Assembly: GCF_030209175.1 (NCBI RefSeq)
Contig: NZ_JARVSM010000002.1
Span: 276,768 to 340,767 of the forward strand
Direction: 5' to 3'
DNA length: 64,000 nucleotides
DNA from: Pseudomonas sp. efr-133-TYG-5
Lineage (GTDB): Bacteria; Pseudomonadota; Gammaproteobacteria; Pseudomonadales; Pseudomonadaceae
Shown here piece after piece: positions 1 to 9,575 of this stretch. Position 1 is the first letter of the stretch; each line of letters opens with the position of its first letter. The notes under the pieces are model-generated. The model was not told the DNA's origin. It did not search any database and was given only the letters and a program-made list of their open reading frames with translations. A program made the position numbers and the translations under genes.

Positions 1-2412
1 CTCGCCCTCGGCGCCCTGCCGTCCCAGGACACGCTGCTGATGGAGCGTTTTTTCGACGAGTCCGGTGGGACGCAACTGATCATCCACGCGCCGTTCGGCA
101 GCCGCATCAATCGCGCCTGGGGGCTGGCCCTGCGCAAGCGTTTCTGCCGCACCTTCAATTTCGAACTGCAGGCCGCCGCCAGCGAAGACGCCATCGTGCT
201 GTCGCTGTCCACCAGCCACAGCTTCGAGCTCGACGAGGTCTGGCGCTATCTGCACAGCAACAGCGCCGAGCACATCCTGATCCAGGCCGTGCTCGATGCG
301 CCGTTGTTCGGCGTGCGCTGGCGCTGGAACGCCGGGGTGGCACTGGCCCTGCCGCGCTTTACCGGCGGACGCAAAGTCGCTCCGCAGTTGCAGCGGATGA
401 AAAGCGAAGACCTGATCGCCAGTGTCTTTCCCGACCAGATCGCCTGCCTGGAAAACCTCGCCGGCGAACGCGAAATTCCCGCGCACCCGCTGGTGGAGCA
501 GACCCTCGACGATTGCCTGCACGAAGCGATGGACAGCGAAGGCTGGCTCAATCTGCTGCGGCGCATGGAGCGCGGTGAAGTGCGCCTGATTGCCCGCGAC
601 CTGCCGGCACCGTCACCGCTGGCCGCGGAAATTCTCAGCGCCCGCCCCTACGCCTTTCTCGATGACGCACCGCTGGAAGAACGCCGCACCCAGGCCGTAC
701 TCAACCGGCGCTGGAGCGACCCGCAGTCCACCGATGACCTCGGTGCGCTGGACACCGAGGCCATCCGTGCCGTGTGCGAAGAGGCCTGGCCGACACCGCA
801 CAACGCCGATGAAATGCACGAAGCGCTGATGAGCCTGGGGTGCATCAGCGCCCGCGAAGCCGAGGCCAACCCGCACTGGCCGGGCTGGCTGCATGACCTG
901 GCGCAAAGCGGTCGCGCCTGCCGTCTGCAGATCGACGCGCAGCCAATCGTGTGGCTGGCCCGGGAACGCCTGAGCTGCCTGCAGGCGCTTTATCCACAGG
1001 CCGCCGTGCACCCGGCGGTGGCGCCCCTGCCGGGTTTCGACGAGCCGTGGACGTTCGAAGAAGCGCTGCTTGACGTCATCCGCGCGCGGCTCGCGGCGCT
1101 CGGGCCGCTGCCGTTTCCCACCATCGCCGCTGCGCTGGCACTGGACAGCGCACAGGTTCAGCAGGCCCTCGCCCGCCTGGAACGCGAAGGCTACGTGCTG
1201 CGTGGCCAGTTCACCCCGGGGCTGGGGCTCGAAGAATGGTGCGAGCGGCATCTGCTGGCGCGCATTCATCGCTATACGGTCAAGCGTCTGCGGCGCGAAA
1301 TCGAACCGGTGGCGTTGCAGGATTTCCTGCGCTTCCTGTTCGACTGGCAGCACCTGTCCAACGCCACCCGCGGTCAGGGCCAAGCCGTGTTGCCGGCGAT
1401 CGTCGGCCAGTTCGAAGGCTACCCGGCCGCGGCGTCGGCGTGGGACAGCGACATCCTCCCGGCGCGCCTCAAGGATTACTCGCCGAGCTGGCTGGATGAT
1501 CTGTGCCGCAGCGGCAAACAGGTGTGGATGCGCCTCAGCGCCCGGCAGAAAGTCAGCGCCACGGCGTTGCGCAGTACGCCGATTGTGCTGTTGCCGCGCA
1601 GTCAGGTCGGGTTGTGGAGCGCGCTGGCCGAGCAGACGCCGTCCAGTGAGTTGTCGGCCAAGGCGCAGAAAGTCTTCGCGGCGCTGAGCGAGCACGGCGC
1701 GCTGTTTTTCGATGAGCTGGTCCACGAGGCGCACCTGCTGCGCACCGAACTGGAAATCGCCTTGCAGGAACTGGTCGCCGCCGGCCTGGTGAACGCCGAC
1801 AGTTTCGCTGGCCTGCGCGCGCTGATCACCCCGCCGAGCAAACGCCAGCAACGCAGCAGCCGGCGTGGCCGCGGGGCGTTTGTCGGCGGCATGGACGATG
1901 CCGGGCGCTGGGCGCTGTTGCGCCGCGGGCCGCTGCTGGAAAGCACTCGGAGCACTCCTGCGGAAACCCTCGAACACGTCGCCATGACTTTGCTGCGGCG
2001 CTACGGCGTGGTGTTCTGGCGCCTGCTGGAACGCGAAGCGGACTGGCTGCCGAGCTGGCGCGAATTGCTGCGCACGTTTCATCGATTGGAGGCCCGTGGC
2101 GAGATTCGCGGCGGACGCTTTGTCAGTGGTCTGGCGGGGGAACAGTTCGCCTTGCCGGAGGCGATTCCACTGCTGCGTGAGGTACGCCGACGTCCGCATG
2201 ACGGCAGCCTGATCGCGGTCTGCGGCGTCGATCCGTTGAACCTCGCCGGGACGCTGCTGCCGGGGGCGAAAGTGCCGGCGCTGGCGAGCAATCGGCTGGT
2301 GTATCGGGACGGGGTTCCGGTGGCGGCCGCGATTGCCGGCAAAGCGATTTTCTGGACAGAGCTGGATCAGGTGGCCATGGAACAGGTGCGCAGCAAGCTG
2401 ATCCGGCACTGA
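1..2412 (+). CDS. lhr: Lhr-type ATP-dependent helicase, C-terminal part (5' end outside window)
   Basis: The reading frame is already open at base 1, so the gene begins upstream; 803 residues are visible and the in-frame ATG at 40 is internal, not a start. The segment matches the C-terminal half of long Lhr-family superfamily 2 helicases (about 1400 residues): the end of the helicase core, winged-helix-like regions and the large Lhr C-terminal domain. The motor motifs (Walker A, DEAH) lie outside the window. Lhr proteins are 3'-5' DNA or DNA:RNA helicases linked to DNA repair. Assignment rests on overall sequence recognition of the family-conserved segment around residues 14-80 (FFDESGG, HAPFGSRINRAWGLAL). 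The gene ends with TGA at 2410-2412, followed by a REP doublet. Confidence 0.85.
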   Translation, partial: LALGALPSQDTLLMERFFDESGGTQLIIHAPFGSRINRAWGLALRKRFCRTFNFELQAAASEDAIVLSLSTSHSFELDEVWRYLHSNSAEHILIQAVLDAPLFGVRWRWNAGVALALPRFTGGRKVAPQLQRMKSEDLIASVFPDQIACLENLAGEREIPAHPLVEQTLDDCLHEAMDSEGWLNLLRRMERGEVRLIARDLPAPSPLAAEILSARPYAFLDDAPLEERRTQAVLNRRWSDPQSTDDLGALDTEAIRAVCEEAWPTPHNADEMHEALMSLGCISAREAEANPHWPGWLHDLAQSGRACRLQIDAQPIVWLARERLSCLQALYPQAAVHPAVAPLPGFDEPWTFEEALLDVIRARLAALGPLPFPTIAAALALDSAQVQQALARLEREGYVLRGQFTPGLGLEEWCERHLLARIHRYTVKRLRREIEPVALQDFLRFLFDWQHLSNATRGQGQAVLPAIVGQFEGYPAAASAWDSDILPARLKDYSPSWLDDLCRSGKQVWMRLSARQKVSATALRSTPIVLLPRSQVGLWSALAEQTPSSELSAKAQKVFAALSEHGALFFDELVHEAHLLRTELEIALQELVAAGLVNADSFAGLRALITPPSKRQQRSSRRGRGAFVGGMDDAGRWALLRRGPLLESTRSTPAETLEHVAMTLLRRYGVVFWRLLEREADWLPSWRELLRTFHRLEARGEIRGGRFVSGLAGEQFALPEAIPLLREVRRRPHDGSLIAVCGVDPLNLAGTLLPGAKVPALASNRLVYRDGVPVAAAIAGKAIFWTELDQVAMEQVRSKLIRH

Positions 2413-2429
2413 TGTGAACTGGACTGACG

Positions 2430-2509
2430 CCTTCGCGAGCAAGCTCGTTGCCACAGGAAATCTGCGGCGTTCACAAAGCCAACGTGGGAGCGGGCTTGCC
2501 CGCGAAGAG
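2430..2509. repeat. REP doublet (REPIN-like) in inverted orientation
   Basis: Two Pseudomonas-type REP palindromes face each other between lhr and the channel gene. One reads on the minus strand at 2430-2456 (plus-strand core CTTCGCGAGCAAGCTCG); the other reads on the plus strand at 2484-2509 (GTGGGAGCGGGCTTGCCCGC). Each folds as a short hairpin. Such doublets are mobilised in trans by RAYT transposases in P. fluorescens-group genomes; no RAYT gene is in this window. It also sits where the two convergent genes would need a transcription stop. Confidence 0.85.
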
Positions 2510-2538
2510 GCCGGCCATCCCACTACAGAATCCGGCAA

Positions 2539-4632
2539 TCAAGTACTCGACTTCTGCGGCGCCTCGCTCGCCACCAACTCCCCCTCACCCTGACGCTGCG
2601 GCAACAGCACCTGCTGTGGATAAGTCTGCGCGAAATGCACCAGCGGACTGTTATCCACAAGCTTTTTCAAACGCTGGTTGAACGCCCGGCTCACCGCATA
2701 TTGCCCACCTGAAACGGTACGGAACTGCGCCGTCAGCACCACGCCATTCAAGTCCATCTTGTCCACCCCGAAGACGTCCAGCGGCCCTTGCAGGTTGTAC
2801 TTGAGGAACGGGTCTTCACGGATCGAATCACCGGCCTCGCGGATCAGTTCGATGGCCTTGTCGACATCGGTGTCATAGGTGAACTGCACCGAGAAGAACG
2901 CGAACGCAAACTGCCGCGACTGGTTGGTCACGGCCTTGATCTGGCCGAACGGCACCGAGTGCACGAACCCCTTGCCATCGCGCAGGCGCAGGGTGCGAAT
3001 GGTCAGGCCTTCGACCGTGCCGGCGTGCCCGGAATCGAGCACCACCCAGTCGCCGATCGACAGCGTGTCTTCGATGATGATGAACAGCCCGGTGATCACG
3101 TCCTGCACCAGTTGCTGCGAGCCGAAACCGATGGCCAGGCCCACCACCCCGGCACCGGCCAGCAGCGGTGCGACATTGATCCCGAGGTTGGCCATGGTGG
3201 TGATCGCGCAGATCACCACCAGGATGATTTTGATCGCGTTGCGCAGCAGCGGCAGGATGGTTTTTACCCGCGTGCTCGGCTGGCGCGTCGAGCGTTTGCT
3301 GACCGGCGGTTTCAGCGCTTCCTGGATCGCCGTGTCGAGCACCACCCACAACAGCCAGGTGACGAGGAAGATCAGGCCGATGCTGCTCAGGGCGTTGCTG
3401 ATCGCCCGACCGATGCTGCTGCTCTGGGCGAAATCCAGCAGCGACACGCCCCAGATCCTGCCGAGGATATCGATGAAGGCAATCGCCATCACGATCCGCA
3501 ACAGGGCGTGCAGCAGGCTGAGAAAGCGCGCCTTGTAGGCACTGCTGCGTTGCACCGCCTCGGCCCGGCGGGACTTGAACAGATGCTGCAGGATGGTGCT
3601 GAGGAACACCGTGCCGATCAGCAGCACGGTGGTGAACAACGCACAGCGCAGGGCTTTCTGGTTGTCCTCGCCGATGCCGATCAGGTTCACCGCCGAGACC
3701 AGCACCATCAGCACGATCGGCCAATACCAGAGCCCGGAAAAGATCCGCAGCGATTCCTGCAGCGACGGCTGTTTCAGGCGTTGCGCCAGCGGCCGGTTGC
3801 GGATCAGATGCGCCACCGGCCGGCGCAGGCGGATCACCAGCAGACCGAAAATGATCGACGCCAGCAGACCGGTGAATACGGCAATGCTGCTGGTGATGTT
3901 GCCGCCCAGCTGACGGGCGATCTGCGGACTGGTCAGGGCATCGCTGAGAGCGGCGAGAAAGCCGATCAGGAACAGCGGTTTCGGGCAATAGTCGCGAATG
4001 ATGTGCACCGCCGGGCGCTTGTGGCCGATGTTGAACATCACCACCACGCACAACAGTATCGACGTAGAAAAGATGCCGCTGCTGGTGGCATAGGCCAGAC
4101 ACAGCGCCAGCGCACGGCCGACAGAGGTCGGCAGGAAGTGACTGACGTACAGGGTCAGCGGCAGGCAGATCAGCGCCGGCAGCGTGTAGGGCAGCAGGTA
4201 GCCGAGCAGGTCCTGGCTGCGCTGACGGGTGCGCAGCCAGCGCCCTTCGCGCAGGCGTTTGCACAACACGCTGCCAAGCACGGTCAACACCGCGAACGCG
4301 CCGAGCCACACCCCCGAGAGCATCAGGAAGTCCCCGGCCACGCTCCACGCCGAGCGATCAGACGGCTGGTTGACCAGCCTGTCCACCTCATCCGCCGCGC
4401 GGTCGGCGCGCAGGCGCCAGGCGTCGACCAGATGCTCGTTGAGATCGAGTTTGTCCTGCACGTCGTCGATGCCGGAGCTGATCGCACCGAGCAGTCCGCC
4501 CTGCACCAATGGCTCGGGTTCGGCGGCCTTGTCGCTGGCGGCCGGGACACCCGGCACCGGCGCGGCTTGCACAATCTGGCTACCGCCCAACAGCAGCGCC
4601 CCCAATAGAATCGCGATCCTCAACCTGGTCAA
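2539..4632 (-). CDS. mechanosensitive ion channel, MscS family (YbiO/MscM-like)
   Basis: A 697-residue inner-membrane protein. The N-terminus (RIAILLGALLLGG...VQAAP) looks like a signal peptide followed by a periplasmic segment, then many hydrophobic helices. The C-terminal third carries the MscS core: a glycine/alanine-rich pore helix (AGAGVVGLAIGFGSQQLVQD) followed by the beta domain (GDWVVLDSGHAGTVEGL). Length and layout fit the large YbiO-type subfamily that opens under hypo-osmotic membrane tension. I chose the TTG at 4632 as start because GAGGGAG lies 8 nt upstream and the signal peptide begins there. The frame stays open to an ATG at 4815, but those extra 61 residues look non-coding and would run into the promoter of the divergent gene. 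Confidence 0.85.
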   Translation of the reverse strand: MTRLRIAILLGALLLGGSQIVQAAPVPGVPAASDKAAEPEPLVQGGLLGAISSGIDDVQDKLDLNEHLVDAWRLRADRAADEVDRLVNQPSDRSAWSVAGDFLMLSGVWLGAFAVLTVLGSVLCKRLREGRWLRTRQRSQDLLGYLLPYTLPALICLPLTLYVSHFLPTSVGRALALCLAYATSSGIFSTSILLCVVVMFNIGHKRPAVHIIRDYCPKPLFLIGFLAALSDALTSPQIARQLGGNITSSIAVFTGLLASIIFGLLVIRLRRPVAHLIRNRPLAQRLKQPSLQESLRIFSGLWYWPIVLMVLVSAVNLIGIGEDNQKALRCALFTTVLLIGTVFLSTILQHLFKSRRAEAVQRSSAYKARFLSLLHALLRIVMAIAFIDILGRIWGVSLLDFAQSSSIGRAISNALSSIGLIFLVTWLLWVVLDTAIQEALKPPVSKRSTRQPSTRVKTILPLLRNAIKIILVVICAITTMANLGINVAPLLAGAGVVGLAIGFGSQQLVQDVITGLFIIIEDTLSIGDWVVLDSGHAGTVEGLTIRTLRLRDGKGFVHSVPFGQIKAVTNQSRQFAFAFFSVQFTYDTDVDKAIELIREAGDSIREDPFLKYNLQGPLDVFGVDKMDLNGVVLTAQFRTVSGGQYAVSRAFNQRLKKLVDNSPLVHFAQTYPQQVLLPQRQGEGELVASEAPQKSST

Positions 4633-4826
4633 AACGCAGAGCTCCCTCGGCTGTACCTGTAAGGAACTGATCGGCAAATGCCCGGCAAGTTCAGCGCCAC
4701 TCCCCAGGCCTCGCCAGGAGTGAGCAGGCGCCGGCAATACCGTCCGTAGCTCCACCGAAACTTTCCCGAACTGCCGGCAGTCATCAACTGACACAGGCAA
4801 GACGAGGACAATCATCGGAGGACGGC

Positions 4827-5753
4827 ATGGCGGCGATTCACATCGGTATTTCAGGCTGGCGCTACGCCCCGTGGCGCGGCGATTTCTACCCGAAAGGACT
4901 GGCGCAGAAACGCGAATTGCAGTTCGCCTCGCGGGCGGTCAACAGCATCGAAATCAACGGCTCGTTCTATGCCCTGCAACGGCCGGAACGCTACGCCCAG
5001 TGGTACGCCGAAACCCCGCAGGGGTTCGTGTTCAGCGTCAAGGCGCCGCGCTTTATCACGCACGTGCGCCGTCTGCGCGACATCGAGACACCGCTGGCGA
5101 ATTTCTTTGCCTCGGGGCTGCTGGAGCTGAAGGAAAAACTCGGCCCGATCCTGTGGCAATTCCCGCCCAATTTCACCTTCGACCGCGAACGGTTCGAACA
5201 CTTTCTCGCCCTTCTGCCCCACAACACCGCAGCAGCCGCCGCCCTCGCCCGCCAGCACGATGCGCACCTGCACGGTCACGCCAGCCTCAAGGCCTACGGC
5301 AAAAAAAACCTGCGCCACGCCGTGGAAATCCGCAACGAGAGCTTTATCGATCCCGACTTCGTGCGCCTGCTCAAGCGCTACAACACGGCGCTGGTGATCG
5401 CCGACACCGCCGGCAAATGGCCGTATCGCGAAGACCTCACCAGTGACTTCGTCTACCTGCGCCTGCACGGTGCCGAAGCGCTCTACGCCAGCGGCTACAC
5501 GGCTCCCGCGCTCAAGCGCTGGGCCGAACGCATCGACGCCTGGCACCACGGCCGGCAACCGGGTGACGCGCACCTGATCGCGCCCCGCCTGAAACCACGG
5601 GCGCGCAAGTCTCGCGAAGTGTTCTGCTACTTCGACAACGACATCAAAGTCCGCGCGCCCTACGACGCGCGCAGCCTGTTGCATCGCTTCGACCTCGATA
5701 AAGACCTCGCCACCGCCCCCGGCGAGCCGGCCAACGAAGGAGTGCTGTCATGA
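4827..5753 (+). CDS. DUF72 domain-containing protein (YecE-like)
   Basis: A 308-residue soluble protein with the DUF72/YecE TIM-barrel-like fold. The family-typical N-terminus [16 protein letters not shown] (residues 8-23) and the central [15 protein letters not shown] segment are present. Biochemical function is unknown for the family. The start ATG has GGAGG 5 nt upstream. The 3' end overlaps the next gene by 4 bases (ATGA), so it is translationally coupled to the ybhP/clsB/ybhN-like genes and probably forms the first gene of a four-gene operon. Confidence 0.85.
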   Translation: MAAIHIGISGWRYAPWRGDFYPKGLAQKRELQFASRAVNSIEINGSFYALQRPERYAQWYAETPQGFVFSVKAPRFITHVRRLRDIETPLANFFASGLLELKEKLGPILWQFPPNFTFDRERFEHFLALLPHNTAAAAALARQHDAHLHGHASLKAYGKKNLRHAVEIRNESFIDPDFVRLLKRYNTALVIADTAGKWPYREDLTSDFVYLRLHGAEALYASGYTAPALKRWAERIDAWHHGRQPGDAHLIAPRLKPRARKSREVFCYFDNDIKVRAPYDARSLLHRFDLDKDLATAPGEPANEGVLS

Positions 5754-6547
5754 GCATCCGCGAGCCCATCGGTGTCACCGACGAACAGACCGAAGTCGTC
5801 AGTACGGTGAACCGTTTTACCGTGCTGACCATCAATACCCACAAGGGCTTCACCGCACTGAACCGGCGTTTCATCCTGCCGGAACTGCGCGAGGCCGTAC
5901 GCAGCGTGTCCGCCGACGTGGTGTTTCTGCAGGAAGTCCACGGCACCCACGAACACCACCCCAAACGCTACAACAACTGGCCGACCATGCCGCAGTACGA
6001 ATTCCTCGCCGACAGCCTGTGGCCGCAATTCGCGTACGGGCGTAACGCGGTGTACCCCGACGGCGACCACGGCAATGCCCTGCTGTCGAAATTCCAGATC
6101 GTGCGCCACGACAACCTCGACGTATCGATCAGCGGCCATGAAAACCGCGGCCTGCTGCATTGCGTGTTGCGCCTGCCGGGCGATGACCGCGAACTGCATG
6201 CGATCTGCGTGCACCTGGGCCTGCGCGAGAGTCACCGCAACGCTCAATTGCAACTGCTGGCGGCGCGCCTGCGGGAACTGCCCGCCGACGCGCCGGTGAT
6301 CGTCGCGGGCGACTTCAACGACTGGCGCCAGCGCGCCGATGCCCTGCTCGAACCCAGCGGGCTGCACGAAGTCTTCGCCGTCCACCAGGGCAAACCGGCA
6401 CGCAGCTTTCCCGCCCGTCTGCCGACGCTGCGCCTCGACCGCATCTACGTCCGCAACCTCAAGGCCACCCAGCCCAAAGTGCTGGCCAATCGGCCCTGGT
6501 CTCACCTTTCCGACCATGCACCGTTATCGGTGGAGATCGAACTATGA
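5750..6547 (+). CDS. endonuclease/exonuclease/phosphatase family protein (YbhP-like)
   Basis: 265 residues with the EEP fold shared by exonuclease III, inositol polyphosphate phosphatases and sphingomyelinases. Visible catalytic motifs are LTINTHKG near residue 24, VFLQEVHG around 60 (metal-binding Glu), GDFNDWR around 186 and the terminal [11 protein letters not shown]. No signal peptide is evident. It overlaps both neighbours by 4 bases and lies directly ahead of cardiolipin synthase, as ybhP does in enterics, which suggests a phosphodiesterase acting on lipid-linked or other membrane phosphodiesters rather than a DNA nuclease. The actual substrate cannot be read from sequence. Confidence 0.85.
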   Translation: MSIREPIGVTDEQTEVVSTVNRFTVLTINTHKGFTALNRRFILPELREAVRSVSADVVFLQEVHGTHEHHPKRYNNWPTMPQYEFLADSLWPQFAYGRNAVYPDGDHGNALLSKFQIVRHDNLDVSISGHENRGLLHCVLRLPGDDRELHAICVHLGLRESHRNAQLQLLAARLRELPADAPVIVAGDFNDWRQRADALLEPSGLHEVFAVHQGKPARSFPARLPTLRLDRIYVRNLKATQPKVLANRPWSHLSDHAPLSVEIEL

Positions 6548-7830
6548 GCAGCGCCCCCCTGGAAAAAACCGCCGTTGAACCGATCGCCATCAACCCGCCG
6601 GTCCGTGAGCCCGGCGCGGTCGATGTCGAGTACGGCTGGCAAGGCAACAATCGCGTCGAACTGCTGGAAAACGGCGAGGAATATTTCCCCCGGGTGTTCG
6701 CGGCGATGCGCGCGGCCAAGAGTGAAATCCTCCTGGAAACCTTCATCGTGTTCGAAGACAAGGTCGGCGCCGAGTTGCAGCAGATCCTGATCAACGCCGC
6801 CCGGCGCGGTGTGCGCACCACGGTCAGCCTCGACGGCTTCGGCTGCGGTGAGTTGAGCACCGCTTACCTCACCGCGCTGAGCGACGCCGGTGTGCATCTG
6901 CAGATGTTCGATCCGGCGCCGAAACACCTGGGCATTCGCACCAACTGGTTCCGCCGTCTGCACCGCAAGATCGTCGTGGTCGACGGCACGCTCGCCTTTA
7001 TCGGCGGGATCAACTTTTCCGGCGATCACCTCGGCGATTTCGGCCCCGAGGCCAAACAGGATTATGCGGTGGAAATCGAGGGCCCGGCGGTGGCCGACAT
7101 CCATCACTTTGCCCTGCTGCAGAGCGGTCGCCCGGGCCGGGCGCGGTTCTGGTGGCAACGCCGCCGGCAACGCCGCGAACAGATGAGCCTCAGCGATCAT
7201 GACGGTCAGGTGCGCCTGGTGTTTCGCGACAACGACCGCCATCACACGGACATCGAAGAGGTCTATCTCAGCGTACTGCGCAGCGCGCAACGGCGGGTGG
7301 TGATCGCCAACGCCTACTTTTTGCCCGGTTACCGCTTGTTGCGCGAGATGCGCAACGCCGCTCGGCGTGGCGTCGATGTGCGCCTGATCCTGCAGGGCCA
7401 GCCGGACATGCTGGTAGCCAAACTCGCAGCGCGCATGACCTACGATTACCTGCTCAAGGCCGGCGTGCAGATCCATGAATACTGCGAGCGCCCGCTGCAC
7501 GGCAAAGTGGCCCTGGTGGACGAGGACTGGAGCACCGTCGGCTCGAGCAATCTCGATCCGCTGAGCCTGTCGCTCAACCTCGAAGCCAACGTGCTGATCC
7601 GCGACCGCACGTTCAACCGCAAGCTGTTCGATCGCCTGGAGGATCTGAGCCTCAACCATTGCAAGGCGATGGACCCGGACAAGGCGCCCAAGGGCCGTAT
7701 CTGGCACATGACCGTGGGCTTCCTGGTGTTCCACTTCCTGCGCCACTTCCCGGCCATGGCCGGTTGGCTGCCGGCGCACAAGCCACGGCTGAAACCGGTG
7801 TTGCGCACCACCGGGAGCGATGCCTCATGA
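6544..7830 (+). CDS. clsB: cardiolipin synthase B
   Basis: A 428-residue phospholipase D superfamily enzyme with two HKD motifs: HRKIVVVDG near residue 140 and [11 protein letters not shown] near residue 319, each followed by the usual G(G/S)xN signature ([23 protein letters not shown]). It lacks the paired N-terminal membrane helices of ClsA, which matches ClsB/YbhO, the form that can make cardiolipin from phosphatidylglycerol and, in E. coli, phosphatidylglycerol from phosphatidylethanolamine. It overlaps the upstream nuclease-like gene by 4 bases and the downstream ybhN-like gene by 4 bases (ATGA), so the trio is one translational unit. Confidence 0.9.
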   Translation: MSSAPLEKTAVEPIAINPPVREPGAVDVEYGWQGNNRVELLENGEEYFPRVFAAMRAAKSEILLETFIVFEDKVGAELQQILINAARRGVRTTVSLDGFGCGELSTAYLTALSDAGVHLQMFDPAPKHLGIRTNWFRRLHRKIVVVDGTLAFIGGINFSGDHLGDFGPEAKQDYAVEIEGPAVADIHHFALLQSGRPGRARFWWQRRRQRREQMSLSDHDGQVRLVFRDNDRHHTDIEEVYLSVLRSAQRRVVIANAYFLPGYRLLREMRNAARRGVDVRLILQGQPDMLVAKLAARMTYDYLLKAGVQIHEYCERPLHGKVALVDEDWSTVGSSNLDPLSLSLNLEANVLIRDRTFNRKLFDRLEDLSLNHCKAMDPDKAPKGRIWHMTVGFLVFHFLRHFPAMAGWLPAHKPRLKPVLRTTGSDAS

Positions 7831-8816
7831 GCCATTCCGAAGCCCCGGTCGCGACGCAGGCGGCCACCCCAGGCAAATCCCGCTGGAGCCGCTGGAAGCG
7901 CCCGCTGACCGTGCTGTTCTTCCTCGCCCTGATCGCCCTGCTGACGATGTTCGCCCAGCGCATCGAGTGGGCCGAGGTGCTGCAGACCCTCGCCGACTTC
8001 AAGGTGCGCACGCTGATCATTGCCTCCGCCCTGACGCTGCTGAGCTTCCTGGTGTACGCCAGTTTCGACCTGATCGGCCGCACCTACATCCGCCAGGACC
8101 TGACCTGGAAGCAGATCCTCCCGGTGGGCGTGATCAGCTACGCCTTCAACCTCAACCTCAGCGCCTGGGTCGGCGGCATTGCCATGCGTTACCGCCTGTA
8201 CTCGCGCCTCGGGGTGAGCAAAAGCAACATCGCCAAGATCCTCGGGCTGAGCCTGGCAACCAATTGGTTCGGCTACATGACCATCGCCGGTGTGGTGTTC
8301 AGCAGCGGCCTGGTGCGCATGCCGCCGGGCTGGAAACTCAGCAGCGATGCGCTACAAGGGGTCGGGGTCCTGCTGTTGCTGCTGAGCGCCGGCTATCTCG
8401 CTGCGTGCCAGTTCTCCCGACGCCGCGAGTGGTCGATTCGCGGGGTGGAAATCAACCTGCCGTCGCTGCGCATGGCGGTGTTGCAATTGCTGCTGGGGGC
8501 ACTGAACTGGTCGTTGATGGCGGCAGTGATCTTCACCCTGCTGCCGAGCAAACTCGACTATCCGCTGGTGCTTGGCGTGCTGCTGATCAGTGCGATTGCC
8601 GGAGTCATTACGCACATTCCCGCCGGGCTCGGCGTACTCGAAGCGGTGTTTGTTGCGCTGCTGCAGCACGAGGCATCCCGCGGCAGCCTGGTGGCAGGAC
8701 TGCTGGCGTACCGGGCGATCTACTTTCTCCTGCCGCTGCTGATCACGCTGCTGATGTACCTGGTGGTGGAAGCCAAGGCCAAGGCGTTGCGCATCGAGAA
8801 AAAACCCACGTCCTGA
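7827..8816 (+). CDS. YbhN-family (UPF0104) integral membrane protein
   Basis: 329 residues, mostly hydrophobic, with about eight predicted membrane helices. It belongs to the family that includes the transmembrane flippase domain of lysylphosphatidylglycerol synthase MprF. Family features are the early LTWKQILPVG...NLNLSAWVGGIAMRYRLY region and the late AGVITHIPAGLGVLEAVF motif. The start ATG at 7827 overlaps the clsB stop (ATGA). YbhN is encoded next to ClsB in many proteobacteria and is thought to help lipid transport or cardiolipin metabolism; that role is inferred from context. Confidence 0.85.
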   Translation: MSHSEAPVATQAATPGKSRWSRWKRPLTVLFFLALIALLTMFAQRIEWAEVLQTLADFKVRTLIIASALTLLSFLVYASFDLIGRTYIRQDLTWKQILPVGVISYAFNLNLSAWVGGIAMRYRLYSRLGVSKSNIAKILGLSLATNWFGYMTIAGVVFSSGLVRMPPGWKLSSDALQGVGVLLLLLSAGYLAACQFSRRREWSIRGVEINLPSLRMAVLQLLLGALNWSLMAAVIFTLLPSKLDYPLVLGVLLISAIAGVITHIPAGLGVLEAVFVALLQHEASRGSLVAGLLAYRAIYFLLPLLITLLMYLVVEAKAKALRIEKKPTS

Positions 8817-9575
8817 TCAGCGCGACTGGATGATGCTCAACCGCTCGCCCACCACCATCTCGGTGATCCAGTCGACGAGGATCGAGGTGTAGGCCTGCTG
8901 TGAGACGGGATCACTGAGGGCATGGTCGGCGCCGTCGATGATGCGGTGGGTCAGCGAATGCGTCTGCTGACACGCCGCGCGGTAGCTCATGATGGTCGCG
9001 TGGGGCACGAAGGCATCGGTTTCCGATTCCACCAGCAGCACATCGCCGGTGAATTGCGAGCAGGCGTGCAACGCGCGGTTGCTGTCGGCGCGCACCAGGG
9101 TGGCGCGGTAATCGCGCAGATCGGCCTTGTCCAGATCGCGCTTGGGCGTGTGCCATTGCTCGTCGCGGTACAGCGCCGGCACCCGCAGGGCCAGCCAGCG
9201 CACCGGCCGTAGCGAGGTGAGGATCGAGGCCAGATAGCCGCCGTAACTGGTGCCGACCACGGCGATCGCCGACGTGTCGAGCGCCGGGTGCGCCAGCAGG
9301 CGGTCGTACGCGGCGAGCAAGTCACGCAGGTTGTCTTCGCGGGTCACGCGGGTCAGGGGAATGCCGGTGCCGCCGGTGTGGCCGCGCAGGTCGAAGGTCA
9401 GGCATACGCAACCCAACCCGGCGATGCCCTTGGCCCGTTCCAGGTCACGTTCCTGGCTGCCGCCCCAGCCGTGCACGAACAGCACGCCGGGGACTTTCGA
9501 TTTCGGACTGAGAAACGTCCCGCTCATCTGCTCGTCGTCAATGTCGATCTGAATGCTTTCGCTTCTAGCCGTCAT
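8817..9575 (-). CDS. alpha/beta hydrolase (dienelactone hydrolase/prolyl oligopeptidase-like)
   Basis: A 252-residue cytoplasmic serine hydrolase. The oxyanion-hole motif FVHGWGGS is at residues 33-40, the nucleophile elbow GTSYGG at 108-113 (Ser110), and the C-terminal acid and base appear in ESETDAFVPHA and GADHALSD. Substrate unknown; the fold suits small esters or peptides. Its start overlaps the end of the DUF3182 gene by 11 bases, so the two are probably co-transcribed with the DUF3182 gene first. It ends one base after the convergent ybhN-like gene with no room for a separate terminator. Confidence 0.85.
   Translation of the reverse strand: MTARSESIQIDIDDEQMSGTFLSPKSKVPGVLFVHGWGGSQERDLERAKGIAGLGCVCLTFDLRGHTGGTGIPLTRVTREDNLRDLLAAYDRLLAHPALDTSAIAVVGTSYGGYLASILTSLRPVRWLALRVPALYRDEQWHTPKRDLDKADLRDYRATLVRADSNRALHACSQFTGDVLLVESETDAFVPHATIMSYRAACQQTHSLTHRIIDGADHALSDPVSQQAYTSILVDWITEMVVGERLSIIQSR

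Noticed and set aside
40..42. ATG at base 40 as the start of the first gene
   Set aside because: The frame is open to base 1 and the preceding codons continue the conserved Lhr sequence, so the gene is cut by the window edge.
2788..4608. 606-codon plus-strand open frame opposite the MscS-type channel gene
   Set aside because: Translation is rich in Gln, His, Arg and Asp with no recognisable domain, while the minus strand encodes a clear channel protein.
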